The notes under the pieces: model-generated
Seen by the model: only the letters and a program-made list of their open reading frames with translations
Databases searched by the model: none
Told to the model about the DNA's origin: nothing
Program-made: the position numbers and the translations under genes
Source: MWEI01 sp964600235
Lineage (GTDB): Bacteria > Desulfobacterota > Desulfomonilia > UBA1062
Length of the DNA: 64,000 bases
Direction of reading: 5' to 3'
Assembly (NCBI GenBank): GCA_964600235.1
Contig: CAZRIV010000008.1
Location: 1-64,000 of the forward strand
Shown: one piece after another, positions 1 through 7,008 of the stretch
How the letters are laid out: every line of letters starts with the position of its first letter
Numbering within the stretch: position 1 is the first letter of the stretch

Positions 1-2
1 AG

Positions 3-45
3 AAGACTTAAAGGGCCGGTATGAACACCGGCCCTCGAGTCTTTT
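3..45 (+). terminator. Rho-independent terminator of a gene left of the window
   Basis: Positions 12-20 and 27-35 form a perfect 9-bp GC-rich stem (AGGGCCGGT / ACCGGCCCT) with a 6-nt loop. An outer AAGACT/AGTCTT pairing (3-8 with 38-43) runs into a short T-rich stretch. The T-rich side lies on the + strand, so it would end a transcript entering from the left edge. It could also act on the HD-GYP gene that ends at 203 on the other strand. Confidence 0.65.
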
Positions 46-202
46 ATTCCAGGCTGTGCATCTGAATGTGCCCACACACACCCGATACACTCCCAAAGTG
101 CTTCAACTGATGATTCGAGGTTAACTGACTTTTTCTGTCGGTCCGTTAAACCCCTTCAGACACATAATCCGGGCTGAAAGGTTCTCTATCCGGCCCTTGG
201 GA

Positions 203-1180
203 TCAGTGCACCAGGAAGGGTACATCCACCCTTTCCGGCTGGGGCCCCAGCAGCTTGATCAGTGAATTCAGGAGGCTGTGGTCAAAGGGGGTGAGGGCTT
301 CGTTCTTGATGAGTTTCAGGGCATCGAAGGGACGCATGGCTGTTTTATACGGCCGGATGGAAGTGAGCGCATCGAATATGTCCGCAATGGTGCAGATCCT
401 GGCGCAGGGGTGGATCTCCCTTGTGCCGGAGGGGTAGCCCGTACCGTCGGGCCGCTCATGGTGCTGCATGGAAATGTAGGCGGCCTCGTCGGTGAGGTGC
501 CCGGTTTCCATGAGGATGTTATATCCCCATTCCGGGTGTTTCCTCATGATGACCCATTCTTCCTCGCTCAGTTTCCCCCTCTTCCTGAGGATCTCCAGGG
601 GCACCCTGGACTTCCCGATGTCATGGAGGAAATACCCGTAGCTCAGCCGCTCCAGGTATTCCAGATCCGATGGCCTCCCGCATTTATAGAACTGAATGGC
701 CAGGGAGGTTGCGAAGATTCCCACGTTGACGCTGTGGGTGTAGGTGGAGAAATCATAATCGGTGATGGAGAAGAGGTCGCCGAGCAGCAGCTTGTTGTTC
801 ATGATGTTCTTCAGCATGGATTTCAGCGTGTGCTTGATCTCGTCGATCCGTTCGGTGTCGGGATTTTCAAAGGCCTTTTTAAGGGCATGTGTGGATGACA
901 CGTAGAACGTAGCGGCCTTGACCCTGGATGGAACCGTGGGGTCGGTGAGGATCCGGTCCGTGTAGGTGCTGATGTATTGCTCAAAGGTATCGGCCTCACT
1001 GCCCCGTATGAACACCTTGGCAACCCCGTTGTGATGGAGTTCCTGCAGGTGTTCCTTCGTGAACACCCCGTCTCTCGCGAGAAAAGGCACCAGTCTGCTG
1101 TCATTCTTGATGTACAGGTCCACGACGGACTTTTCGTTTATCAGTATGACATCGACAGGGATCGGCCTGAATACATCCAT
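203..1180 (-). CDS. HD-GYP domain phosphodiesterase (DUF3391 plus HD-GYP)
   Basis: This 325-residue protein has an N-terminal DUF3391-type region (about 1-130) and a C-terminal HD-GYP domain. The signature HDIGK is at 186-190 and HHERPDGTGYP at 240-250, so both metal-binding and GYP motifs are intact. HD-GYP proteins hydrolyse cyclic di-GMP to GMP or pGpG and act in the cytoplasm on motility, biofilm or stress. There is no receiver or membrane segment, so the input signal is unclear. The ATG at 1180 follows GGAGG with only one base of spacing, which is unusually tight. It is transcribed away from the kdsA operon and stands alone. Activity on c-di-GMP is inferred from the family. Confidence 0.88.
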   Translation of the reverse strand: MDVFRPIPVDVILINEKSVVDLYIKNDSRLVPFLARDGVFTKEHLQELHHNGVAKVFIRGSEADTFEQYISTYTDRILTDPTVPSRVKAATFYVSSTHALKKAFENPDTERIDEIKHTLKSMLKNIMNNKLLLGDLFSITDYDFSTYTHSVNVGIFATSLAIQFYKCGRPSDLEYLERLSYGYFLHDIGKSRVPLEILRKRGKLSEEEWVIMRKHPEWGYNILMETGHLTDEAAYISMQHHERPDGTGYPSGTREIHPCARICTIADIFDALTSIRPYKTAMRPFDALKLIKNEALTPFDHSLLNSLIKLLGPQPERVDVPFLVH

Positions 1181-1266
1181 GCCTCCATTTATCGGTATTG
1201 CTTCTCAATAAATTGAGTGTGGCTTGCCATTGTTTTCCCTATCCCCTGTGCCCTGTCCTCTGATGC

Positions 1267-1295
1267 TTGACACCCCCCTTGCCATACGATACATC
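1267..1295 (+). promoter_or_regulatory. Possible sigma-70 promoter for the kdsA operon
   Basis: A perfect -35 hexamer TTGACA lies at 1267-1272. The best -10 at 17-nt spacing, TACATC (1290-1295), is weak. A small CCCCT-AGC-AGGGG hairpin follows at about 1296-1308, roughly where transcription would begin, and the kdsA start is at 1357. Confidence 0.35.
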
Positions 1296-1356
1296 CCCTA
1301 GCAGGGGTGAGAGTCATCGCGCAGGGCAGCCCCATTATCCTCGAAGGAAGAGTCGT

Positions 1357-2169
1357 ATGCATACGGTTAAGGTTCATGACATCACCATAGGAAGCGGTGA
1401 ACTGGTGCTGATAGCCGGCCCCTGTGTCATCGAATCGGCCGAGCATGCCCTGTTCATGGCGCAGAGCATCCAGGATATCGCCACAAGGATCGGGATCCCT
1501 TATATCTTCAAGGCATCCTTTGACAAGGCGAACCGGTCGTCCATCGAATCGTATCGAGGCCCCGGGTGCCTGAAGGGCCTGGAGATCCTGGGAACCATCA
1601 AGAAGCGCCTGTCCGTCCCGGTCATATCGGACATACACGAACCTGCCCAGGCAGTTCCTGCCGCGAAGGTCCTGGACATGCTCCAGATACCCGCATTCCT
1701 GTGCCGCCAGACCGATCTCCTTGTGGCGGCAGGATCCACGGGCCTGCCGGTGAACATCAAGAAGGGGCAGTTCATGGCGCCCTGGGATATGGCCAATGCC
1801 GCCTCCAAGGTCAGGAGCACGGGGAACAGCGGCATCGTGCTCACCGAGCGCGGCACCACCCTGGGGTACAACAACCTGGTATGCGACCTGCGGAGCCTTG
1901 CGATAATGCGGTCCCAGGGCTTCCCGGTCGTCCTGGACGTGACGCACAGCCTCCAGATCCCCGGGGGCCTGGGCACGGCTTCCGGCGGCAACGCCGAGTA
2001 TATCACCCCTCTTGCCCGGGCTGGGGTGGCCTTCGGCCTTGACGGCATCTTCCTTGAGGTGCACGACAACCCGGATAAGGCCCTGAGCGACGGGCCGAAC
2101 AGCCTGCGCCTGGATATGCTGGAGCCCCTCCTTGCCCAGCTCATGAAGATCCACGAGGCGGCCTCATGA
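1357..2169 (+). CDS. kdsA: 3-deoxy-8-phosphooctulonate (Kdo-8-P) synthase
   Basis: KdsA condenses phosphoenolpyruvate with arabinose-5-phosphate to give Kdo-8-phosphate, the first committed step of Kdo synthesis for lipid A and inner core LPS. The 270-residue protein has the family signatures IAGPCVIES near the N-terminus, FKASFDKANRSS, and KKGQFMAPWDM. The reading frame stays open upstream to 1267, but the ATG at 1357 is chosen because it follows GAAGGAAG and gives the usual KdsA length. It begins a tightly packed operon; its stop overlaps the kdsC start by 4 nt (ATGA). Identification is secure. Confidence 0.96.
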   Translation: MHTVKVHDITIGSGELVLIAGPCVIESAEHALFMAQSIQDIATRIGIPYIFKASFDKANRSSIESYRGPGCLKGLEILGTIKKRLSVPVISDIHEPAQAVPAAKVLDMLQIPAFLCRQTDLLVAAGSTGLPVNIKKGQFMAPWDMANAASKVRSTGNSGIVLTERGTTLGYNNLVCDLRSLAIMRSQGFPVVLDVTHSLQIPGGLGTASGGNAEYITPLARAGVAFGLDGIFLEVHDNPDKALSDGPNSLRLDMLEPLLAQLMKIHEAAS

Positions 2170-2669
2170 ACAAGATATCCTGCCTGGTGCTCGATGTGGA
2201 CGGCGTACTGACGGATTCGCGCATCTACTTCACCGATGAAGGTGTTCAGCTCAAGGCCTTCAACAGCAAGGACGGGCACGGGCTGAGGATGCTCATGAGG
2301 GCCGGCATAGACGTGGTCATCATAACCGGCAGGACATCCAGGGCCCTGGAGTACCGGGCGGCCGAGCTCGGCATCACGCACGTATTCCAGGGGGCGCTGG
2401 ACAAAAAGCCTCTGCTCCTGGAAGCGGCCGCCAAGCTGGGCATCGACCCCGTGAACATGGCCTACATGGGGGACGATGTGGTGGACCTGCCCCCCATGGC
2501 CCTGTGCGGCCTGACCTTTGCCCCATCGGACGCCATGGACATGGTCAAGGGACGGGCGGACGTGGTGACCGAAAGACCCGGCGGTCACGGTGCGGTAAGG
2601 GAGGCCATTGAAATCATCCTCAAGCGCGAGGGGCTTTTCGACAAGGTCATGGAGCGCTATGTGGAATAA
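2166..2669 (+). CDS. kdsC: Kdo-8-phosphate phosphatase, HAD superfamily
   Basis: KdsC removes phosphate from Kdo-8-P to give free Kdo. The 167-residue protein is a capless type C0 HAD phosphatase. It has the nucleophile motif LDVDGVLTD at the N-terminus, the second motif IITGRTS, and the metal-binding motif GDDVVDLPPM. Length fits the KdsC family. It overlaps kdsA by 4 nt and its own end overlaps the lptC start, which indicates translational coupling. The pathway assignment follows from motifs plus position after kdsA. Confidence 0.94.
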   Translation: MNKISCLVLDVDGVLTDSRIYFTDEGVQLKAFNSKDGHGLRMLMRAGIDVVIITGRTSRALEYRAAELGITHVFQGALDKKPLLLEAAAKLGIDPVNMAYMGDDVVDLPPMALCGLTFAPSDAMDMVKGRADVVTERPGGHGAVREAIEIILKREGLFDKVMERYVE

Positions 2670-3198
2670 GCTCTTCTGGTTTTCAGGAATCGCCATCGCA
2701 CTCGCGCTCGTCATCTATCTCTCGAGGTACAATGACCAGGGTTCAACGAACTCGACCGAAGGCCCTGCGATGATAACCCGCCAGGCAGACCGGGTGGTCA
2801 TGTTCGAGCGCAAGCGCGAAAGCGGCAAGGTCCTGGAGGTGTCCGCACGGCAGGTGGATGAGACGGACGGTAATGTGGCGCGCCTCAAGGATTTCATCCT
2901 CACGCAATCGGACGATCTGAGCCTCAGCGGTTCCGAGGCCGTTTATGACCGCGCCCGTTCCGTGCTTGAATTAAAGGGTAAGGTCACTATCAAGAGGTCC
3001 GACGGATCCCTGGCCGCAGTGGACGGCCTTCTCTGGGACAGGCGCGCAGGCGTTGCCCATACGGACAAACCGGTTAGCTATGAGGGAAATAACGGTCTTA
3101 TAACGGCGGACAGGGCGGAGTTTGCAGATGACTTTACAAAGATCGCTTTCATTGGAAGGGTTCATGCGCGCATTATGCAAGATATTCTTGCTCCTTAG
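2659..3198 (+). CDS. lptC: LPS export protein LptC
   Basis: LptC is the single-span inner-membrane protein that passes LPS from LptBFG to LptA. The 179-residue product begins with a membrane helix (about residues 3-22, FWFSGIAIALALVIYL) followed by a periplasmic beta-rich LptC/OstA-like domain. An in-frame start exists at 2608, but the ATG at 2659 is preferred because it puts the membrane anchor at the N-terminus and has GGAG 4 nt upstream. It overlaps the end of kdsC by 11 nt. Sequence similarity in LptC is weak, so the call rests on architecture and on its place between kdsC and lptA. Confidence 0.88.
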   Translation: MWNKLFWFSGIAIALALVIYLSRYNDQGSTNSTEGPAMITRQADRVVMFERKRESGKVLEVSARQVDETDGNVARLKDFILTQSDDLSLSGSEAVYDRARSVLELKGKVTIKRSDGSLAAVDGLLWDRRAGVAHTDKPVSYEGNNGLITADRAEFADDFTKIAFIGRVHARIMQDILAP

Positions 3199-3670
3199 CC
3201 TCCTCTTTCCGTGTGCCCTCCATGCCCAGGGCCTCAAGACGCCGTCCGGCCCGTCCGATATGGTGGACATAGAGGCGGACAGACTGGACGTGGACACCAA
3301 GAAAGGAACTGCCGTATTCACGGGAAAGGTAACGGCGACCAGGCCCGATATCACCCTGAAGGGTAACACCCTCACCCTCGTCTATGACCAAAAATCCCGC
3401 AAGGTCTCCCAGCTCACAGCAGAGGGGAATGTCTATATCCTCTGGAATGACAAAAATGCCACATGCTCCAAGGCGGTGTATAACCTTGCAGACGAGGTGA
3501 TGGTTCTGACCGGTGATGTCGTCATCACCAGGGGACAGGAACGCCTGACCGGGCAGAAGGTGACCCTGGACAGGAAACGCGACACCCAGGTGGTAGAGGG
3601 GTCGGGCGGCAGGGTGAAGGTGCGTGTGGACGCTGGAGAGAGCAAGGGGGTCATGCAGTGGGGGAAATGA
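3164..3670 (+). CDS. lptA: LPS periplasmic transport protein LptA
   Basis: LptA forms the periplasmic beta-jellyroll bridge carrying LPS to LptD at the outer membrane. The 168-residue product has a signal peptide ending near ALHAQG (about residue 19). An OstA-like domain follows, with typical features such as DIEADRLDVDTKKGTAVFTGKV. The ATG at 3164 follows GGAAGGG and starts the signal peptide exactly. It overlaps lptC by 35 nt. Its end overlaps lptB. Confidence 0.93.
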   Translation: MRALCKIFLLLSLLFPCALHAQGLKTPSGPSDMVDIEADRLDVDTKKGTAVFTGKVTATRPDITLKGNTLTLVYDQKSRKVSQLTAEGNVYILWNDKNATCSKAVYNLADEVMVLTGDVVITRGQERLTGQKVTLDRKRDTQVVEGSGGRVKVRVDAGESKGVMQWGK

Positions 3671-4386
3671 CGTTGAAGGCCGCGGGCCTTGAAAAAAGCT
3701 TCGGCAAGGTTCAGGTCATCAAGGGGCTTTCCATTGCCTGCAGCCCCGGGGAGATCATCGGGCTCCTGGGGCCAAACGGCGCCGGCAAGACCACCACGTT
3801 CTACATGATCGTCGGCCTCATCCGCGTGGACAAAGGCAGGGTCCATCTCGGCACTGAGGATATCACCGACATCGACCTCGCAGGCCGCGCCATGAGGGGC
3901 ATCGGCTATCTGCCCCAGGAGGCCTCCGTGTTCCGGGGCCTGAGCGTGGAAGACAACATCCGTGTTCCCCTGGAGGCCAGGGGCTTAAGGGGAGGCGAAC
4001 TGAAGCAGAACCTGGATGAGATCGTGGCGGGCTTCGGCCTCGAAAAGGTCCGCAGGAGCAAGGGAGTCATGCTGTCCGGTGGCGAGAGGCGCCGGGTCGA
4101 GATCGCCCGGGCCATGGCACTGAGCCCCTCGTTCATGCTCCTGGACGAACCGTTCGCAGGGATCGACCCCATAACGGTCAAAGACATACAGGATATGATA
4201 GTGAACTTGAAAAAATTGGGAATTGGTGTCATTATTACCGATCATAATGTAAAAGAAACCCTTAAGATATGTGACAGGGCGTATATTATCCATCAGGGTA
4301 TTGTTATTGAAGAGGGGACTCCCGAACAGGTAGTGGCGAATGAGAAGGTTAAGCAGATCTATGTGGGTAAGGACTTTTCGCTCTAG
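3658..4386 (+). CDS. lptB: LPS export ABC transporter ATPase LptB
   Basis: LptB powers extraction of LPS from the inner membrane together with LptFG (not in this window). The 242-residue ABC ATPase has Walker A GPNGAGKTTT, signature LSGGERRR, and Walker B MLLDEPFAGID, with the D-loop and switch His region intact. A GTG at 3658 is taken as start because GGGGG lies 7 nt upstream; an ATG at 3667 inside the lptA stop is the alternative. Placement between lptA and rpoN is the classic proteobacterial order. Confidence 0.95.
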   Translation: MGEMTLKAAGLEKSFGKVQVIKGLSIACSPGEIIGLLGPNGAGKTTTFYMIVGLIRVDKGRVHLGTEDITDIDLAGRAMRGIGYLPQEASVFRGLSVEDNIRVPLEARGLRGGELKQNLDEIVAGFGLEKVRRSKGVMLSGGERRRVEIARAMALSPSFMLLDEPFAGIDPITVKDIQDMIVNLKKLGIGVIITDHNVKETLKICDRAYIIHQGIVIEEGTPEQVVANEKVKQIYVGKDFSL

Positions 4387-4398
4387 GAGGAAGTAAGG

Positions 4399-5778
4399 AT
4401 GGCCTTGGAACTCAAGCAGCACCTGAAGCTGGCGCAGCAGCTCATCATGACGCCCCAGCTCCAGCAGGCCATCAAACTCCTTCAGCTCAGCCGGCTGGAA
4501 TTGCAGGAATACATAGTAAGCGAGCTCGAGCAGAACCCGCTGCTCGATGTGGGGGCTGAACGGGCGCGCGAGGAATCCCCTGAATTAAAAAAGGAAAGGG
4601 AGCAGCTCAGGCAGAGATGGGACGCCTACCTGGAGACCTACGGCCAGGACAATGTCCCGTATTACGAAGACGAAGAGCGCCCCTCCATAGAGTCAACCAC
4701 CAGCAAGCCCGAAGGACTGATGGATCACCTCCTCTGGCAGCTGAGGCTGAACGATTTCACGGAAAAGGAACAGGAGGTAGGCCTGTTCATCATAGGCAAC
4801 CTGGACCATAATGGGTATATGAGCCTTGACACGCTCTCCATCTGCCAGGAGACCGGCGCACTTCCCGAGGTGGTGGAATCCGCCCTTGTCAAGGTACAGC
4901 GGTTCGACCCCCCCGGCATAGCGGCCCGCGATTTGAAAGACTGCCTGAAGATCCAGGCAAAGGCGCTGGGACTGGAGGACACCCTGGTGTGGAGGATCAT
5001 CGATTCACACCTGAATGAGCTCCAGACCAAGAACTACAACAAGATCGCCCAGGAGCTGTCATCGACGGTGGATGAGGTGGCGGGTGCCGCCCAGATCATC
5101 GTCAACATGGAGCCGAGGCCTGCACGGGACTATTCCGACGATCCGCCCCAGTACGTGGTGCCCGACGTCTATGTGGTGAAGCTCGAGGGCGAATACGTGG
5201 TCCTGCTCAATGAGGAAGACCTGCCCCTGCTCACCCTGAACAAGGAATATCAGAACATGATGAAGTCCGACAACATGGGCAAGATGGCCAGAGACTACCT
5301 CTCCGACTGCTTCAAATCGGCCCAGTGGCTCATGAAGAGCATCCAGCAGAGGCAGAATACCCTGTGCAAGGTTACCGAGAGCATCGTCAAGTTCCAGAGG
5401 GAATTCCTCGACCATGGCATCACCCATCTGAAGCCCCTGGTGCTCCGGGATGTCGCCGATGACGTGGGCATGCATGAATCCACCATCAGCAGGGTTACAT
5501 CTAATAAGTATGTGCACACCACACAAGGCACATTCGAGCTCAAATACTTCTTCAACAGCGGCATATCAAAGAGCGACGGCAGTTTCGTTGCATCCCAGAG
5601 CGTTAAAACAGAGATCGAGAATATCATCAAGGCAGAGGATGCAAAGCATCCCCTAAGTGACCAGGCCATTGCTCATAAACTGAAAGGGAAAGGGGTGAGG
5701 ATCGCACGCAGGACCGTTGCCAAGTACCGTGAGCTGCTTGGAATTCTTCCGTCAAACCAGCGGAAGAAACATTTCTAA
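4399..5778 (+). CDS. rpoN: RNA polymerase sigma-54 factor
   Basis: Sigma-54 directs polymerase to -24/-12 promoters and needs AAA+ activators to open them. The 459-residue protein has the glutamine- and leucine-rich region I at the N-terminus (TPQLQQAIKLLQLSRLELQ). Regions II-III form the core-binding and DNA-binding parts, and the RpoN box ARRTVAKYRE is near the C-terminus. A good AGGAGG precedes the ATG. The window carries a likely target and activator: the -24/-12 promoter at 44385-44400 and the enhancer-binding protein gene at 44534-45928. Confidence 0.97.
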   Translation: MALELKQHLKLAQQLIMTPQLQQAIKLLQLSRLELQEYIVSELEQNPLLDVGAERAREESPELKKEREQLRQRWDAYLETYGQDNVPYYEDEERPSIESTTSKPEGLMDHLLWQLRLNDFTEKEQEVGLFIIGNLDHNGYMSLDTLSICQETGALPEVVESALVKVQRFDPPGIAARDLKDCLKIQAKALGLEDTLVWRIIDSHLNELQTKNYNKIAQELSSTVDEVAGAAQIIVNMEPRPARDYSDDPPQYVVPDVYVVKLEGEYVVLLNEEDLPLLTLNKEYQNMMKSDNMGKMARDYLSDCFKSAQWLMKSIQQRQNTLCKVTESIVKFQREFLDHGITHLKPLVLRDVADDVGMHESTISRVTSNKYVHTTQGTFELKYFFNSGISKSDGSFVASQSVKTEIENIIKAEDAKHPLSDQAIAHKLKGKGVRIARRTVAKYRELLGILPSNQRKKHF

Positions 5779-5807
5779 TACGTTCTTTAACCACGAGAGG
5801 AGGATTT

Positions 5808-6335
5808 ATGCAGACTGACATTACCTTTAAGAACATTGATTCTTCCGATGCGCTGAAAGACTACGCTTTCAAGAGGCTATCGAAGATGGACAAATACATC
5901 GACCGCACAGCTGAAGCGCATGTCGTCCTTTCCGTGGAAAAGCGCCGGCATAAGGCTGATGTCACGCTGACCGCCGACGGCGCGGTGATCAATGCCGTAG
6001 AGATAACCGAAGACCTGTACTCCGCCATCGACATGGTCATGGATAAGCTGGAGAGGCAGATCAAGAAACACAAGGAAAAGCTCCAGGGCGGCAAGAAGAC
6101 CCAGCCCAAGGCGGCAGCAGAAGGGGCCGCACCGACAGCGACAAGAAAGGCAAAGCCCCGCCTCATCTATGAGAAGAACTACGCGGTGAACCCCATGAGC
6201 ATCGAAGAGGCCGCTGAACTCGTGGGCTCGGCATCCGAAAAGTTCGTCATCTTCCAGAACACCGAATCCAAGCAGCTCAACCTCATCTACGAGCGCAAGG
6301 ACGGAAAGCTCGCCCTCATCGAGCCGCAGATCTAG
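5808..6335 (+). CDS. hpf: Ribosome hibernation promoting factor, long form
   Basis: This 175-residue protein has the N-terminal S30AE/HPF ribosome-binding domain (about 1-100) and a C-terminal dimerisation domain (about 120-175, with NPMSIEEAAE). That makes it the long HPF form, which forms 100S ribosome dimers directly. An Ala/Lys/Thr-rich linker joins the domains. AGGAGG lies just upstream of the ATG. The rpoN-hpf order is common in proteobacteria. It is the last gene before the terminator at 6358. Confidence 0.93.
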   Translation: MQTDITFKNIDSSDALKDYAFKRLSKMDKYIDRTAEAHVVLSVEKRRHKADVTLTADGAVINAVEITEDLYSAIDMVMDKLERQIKKHKEKLQGGKKTQPKAAAEGAAPTATRKAKPRLIYEKNYAVNPMSIEEAAELVGSASEKFVIFQNTESKQLNLIYERKDGKLALIEPQI

Positions 6336-6357
6336 AAGACAGCCCTTTGACATACCA

Positions 6358-6396
6358 CGCCGTGCTGAGGGCCTGCGCCGGGCAGCACGGCGTTTT
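6358..6396 (+). terminator. Rho-independent terminator of the kdsA-hpf operon
   Basis: A perfect 10-bp stem pairs CGCCGTGCTG (6358-6367) with CAGCACGGCG (6383-6392) and is followed at once by TTTTC. It sits 22 nt after the hpf stop. Confidence 0.88.
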
Positions 6397-6537
6397 CATG
6401 TGCGAGAAAGGATCAGCTTACTTGTTTGTCATACGGGCGACATGAGAAATCCGTATGAATTACCCCGCTGTTGTTTTCACCCTAAAGACCCTTGCATAAC
6501 TTCAGAAGAGCGATCAAGCCAGCCGAGAAAAACCTTG

Positions 6538-6610
6538 CCTGAACAGACGATGGATCCAGCCAGGGACAAGCACATTGCTTGTCCCTGGCTGGATCCATCG
6601 TCTGTTCAGG
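6538..6610. repeat. Perfect 35-bp inverted repeat with 3-nt loop
   Basis: Arm 6538-6572 is the exact reverse complement of arm 6576-6610, with CAT as the loop. It is followed by TCAATTTTTT. Perfect pairing over 35 bp is longer than a normal terminator and suggests a mobile-element end or a recent inverted duplication, although it could also stop transcription. Confidence 0.85.
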
Positions 6611-6669
6611 TCAATTTTTTAGTGCTGTTCAACTATGGGTATTGGGTTATGAAGGAGTCTCAATTTATC

Positions 6670-6886
6670 CCAGATTTTGCGTTTGAAGAGGTTAAAAACT
6701 TTTCCCGTTAAAACAGGTGATCTTAAAGCCTTTCATGAATGGATAATTTGCCGGTCATCTTAGGGCTTTAAGATCACCTGTTTTAACGGGCCTATAAAAA
6801 ACAAATCAGTTCACCTCAAATCATCAGGTAAAGCGCTCTTAGGGTGTATCGGCTTTGTATGGACACATTCAAACGCAAAATCCGGG
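6670..6886. repeat. Nested inverted repeats, possible MITE or IS remnant
   Basis: The inner arms 6704-6730 and 6764-6790 are exact 27-bp reverse complements (starting CCCGTTAAAACAGG) around a 33-nt centre. The outer arms 6670-6688 and 6868-6886 match in 18 of 19 positions (CCCAGATTTTGCG versus the complement of CGCAAAATCCGGG). No transposase gene is present, so this is either a non-autonomous element or a remnant. Confidence 0.7.
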
Positions 6887-7008
6887 TTTATGTTCAGCTT
6901 TTTGAATTAGGACCACACCAGGAGCTTCAGGGCTGAAAAATGTAGTACATGCGAAAGGCCATAAGTGTTATTGAATAAAGCATAATCCGTTCTGCCGGGG
7001 AGGTATGC

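Larger units (their letters stand above)
6397..7008. other. Gene-free 0.6-kb stretch with inverted repeats
   Basis: No convincing gene is seen. The stretch holds a perfect 35-bp hairpin (6538-6610) and a nested pair of inverted repeats (6670-6886). The outer arms translate on opposite strands to matching peptide scraps containing PDFAFE: ahead of a stop at about 6709 on the + strand, and within a stop-bounded frame on the - strand near 6870-6885. This suggests decayed mobile DNA. The acyl-CoA synthetase ribosome site begins at about 6997. Confidence 0.5.

Noticed and set aside
1296..1330. TPP-like riboswitch (AGGGGTGAGAG) before kdsA
   Set aside because: Only a short resemblance; no thi-box partner or second helix, and kdsA is not a thiamine gene.
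6400..6711. 103-residue frame on the + strand
   Set aside because: It crosses the perfect 35-bp hairpin, has no homologous domain and a poor ribosome site. Only its last residues may be a mobile-element scrap.
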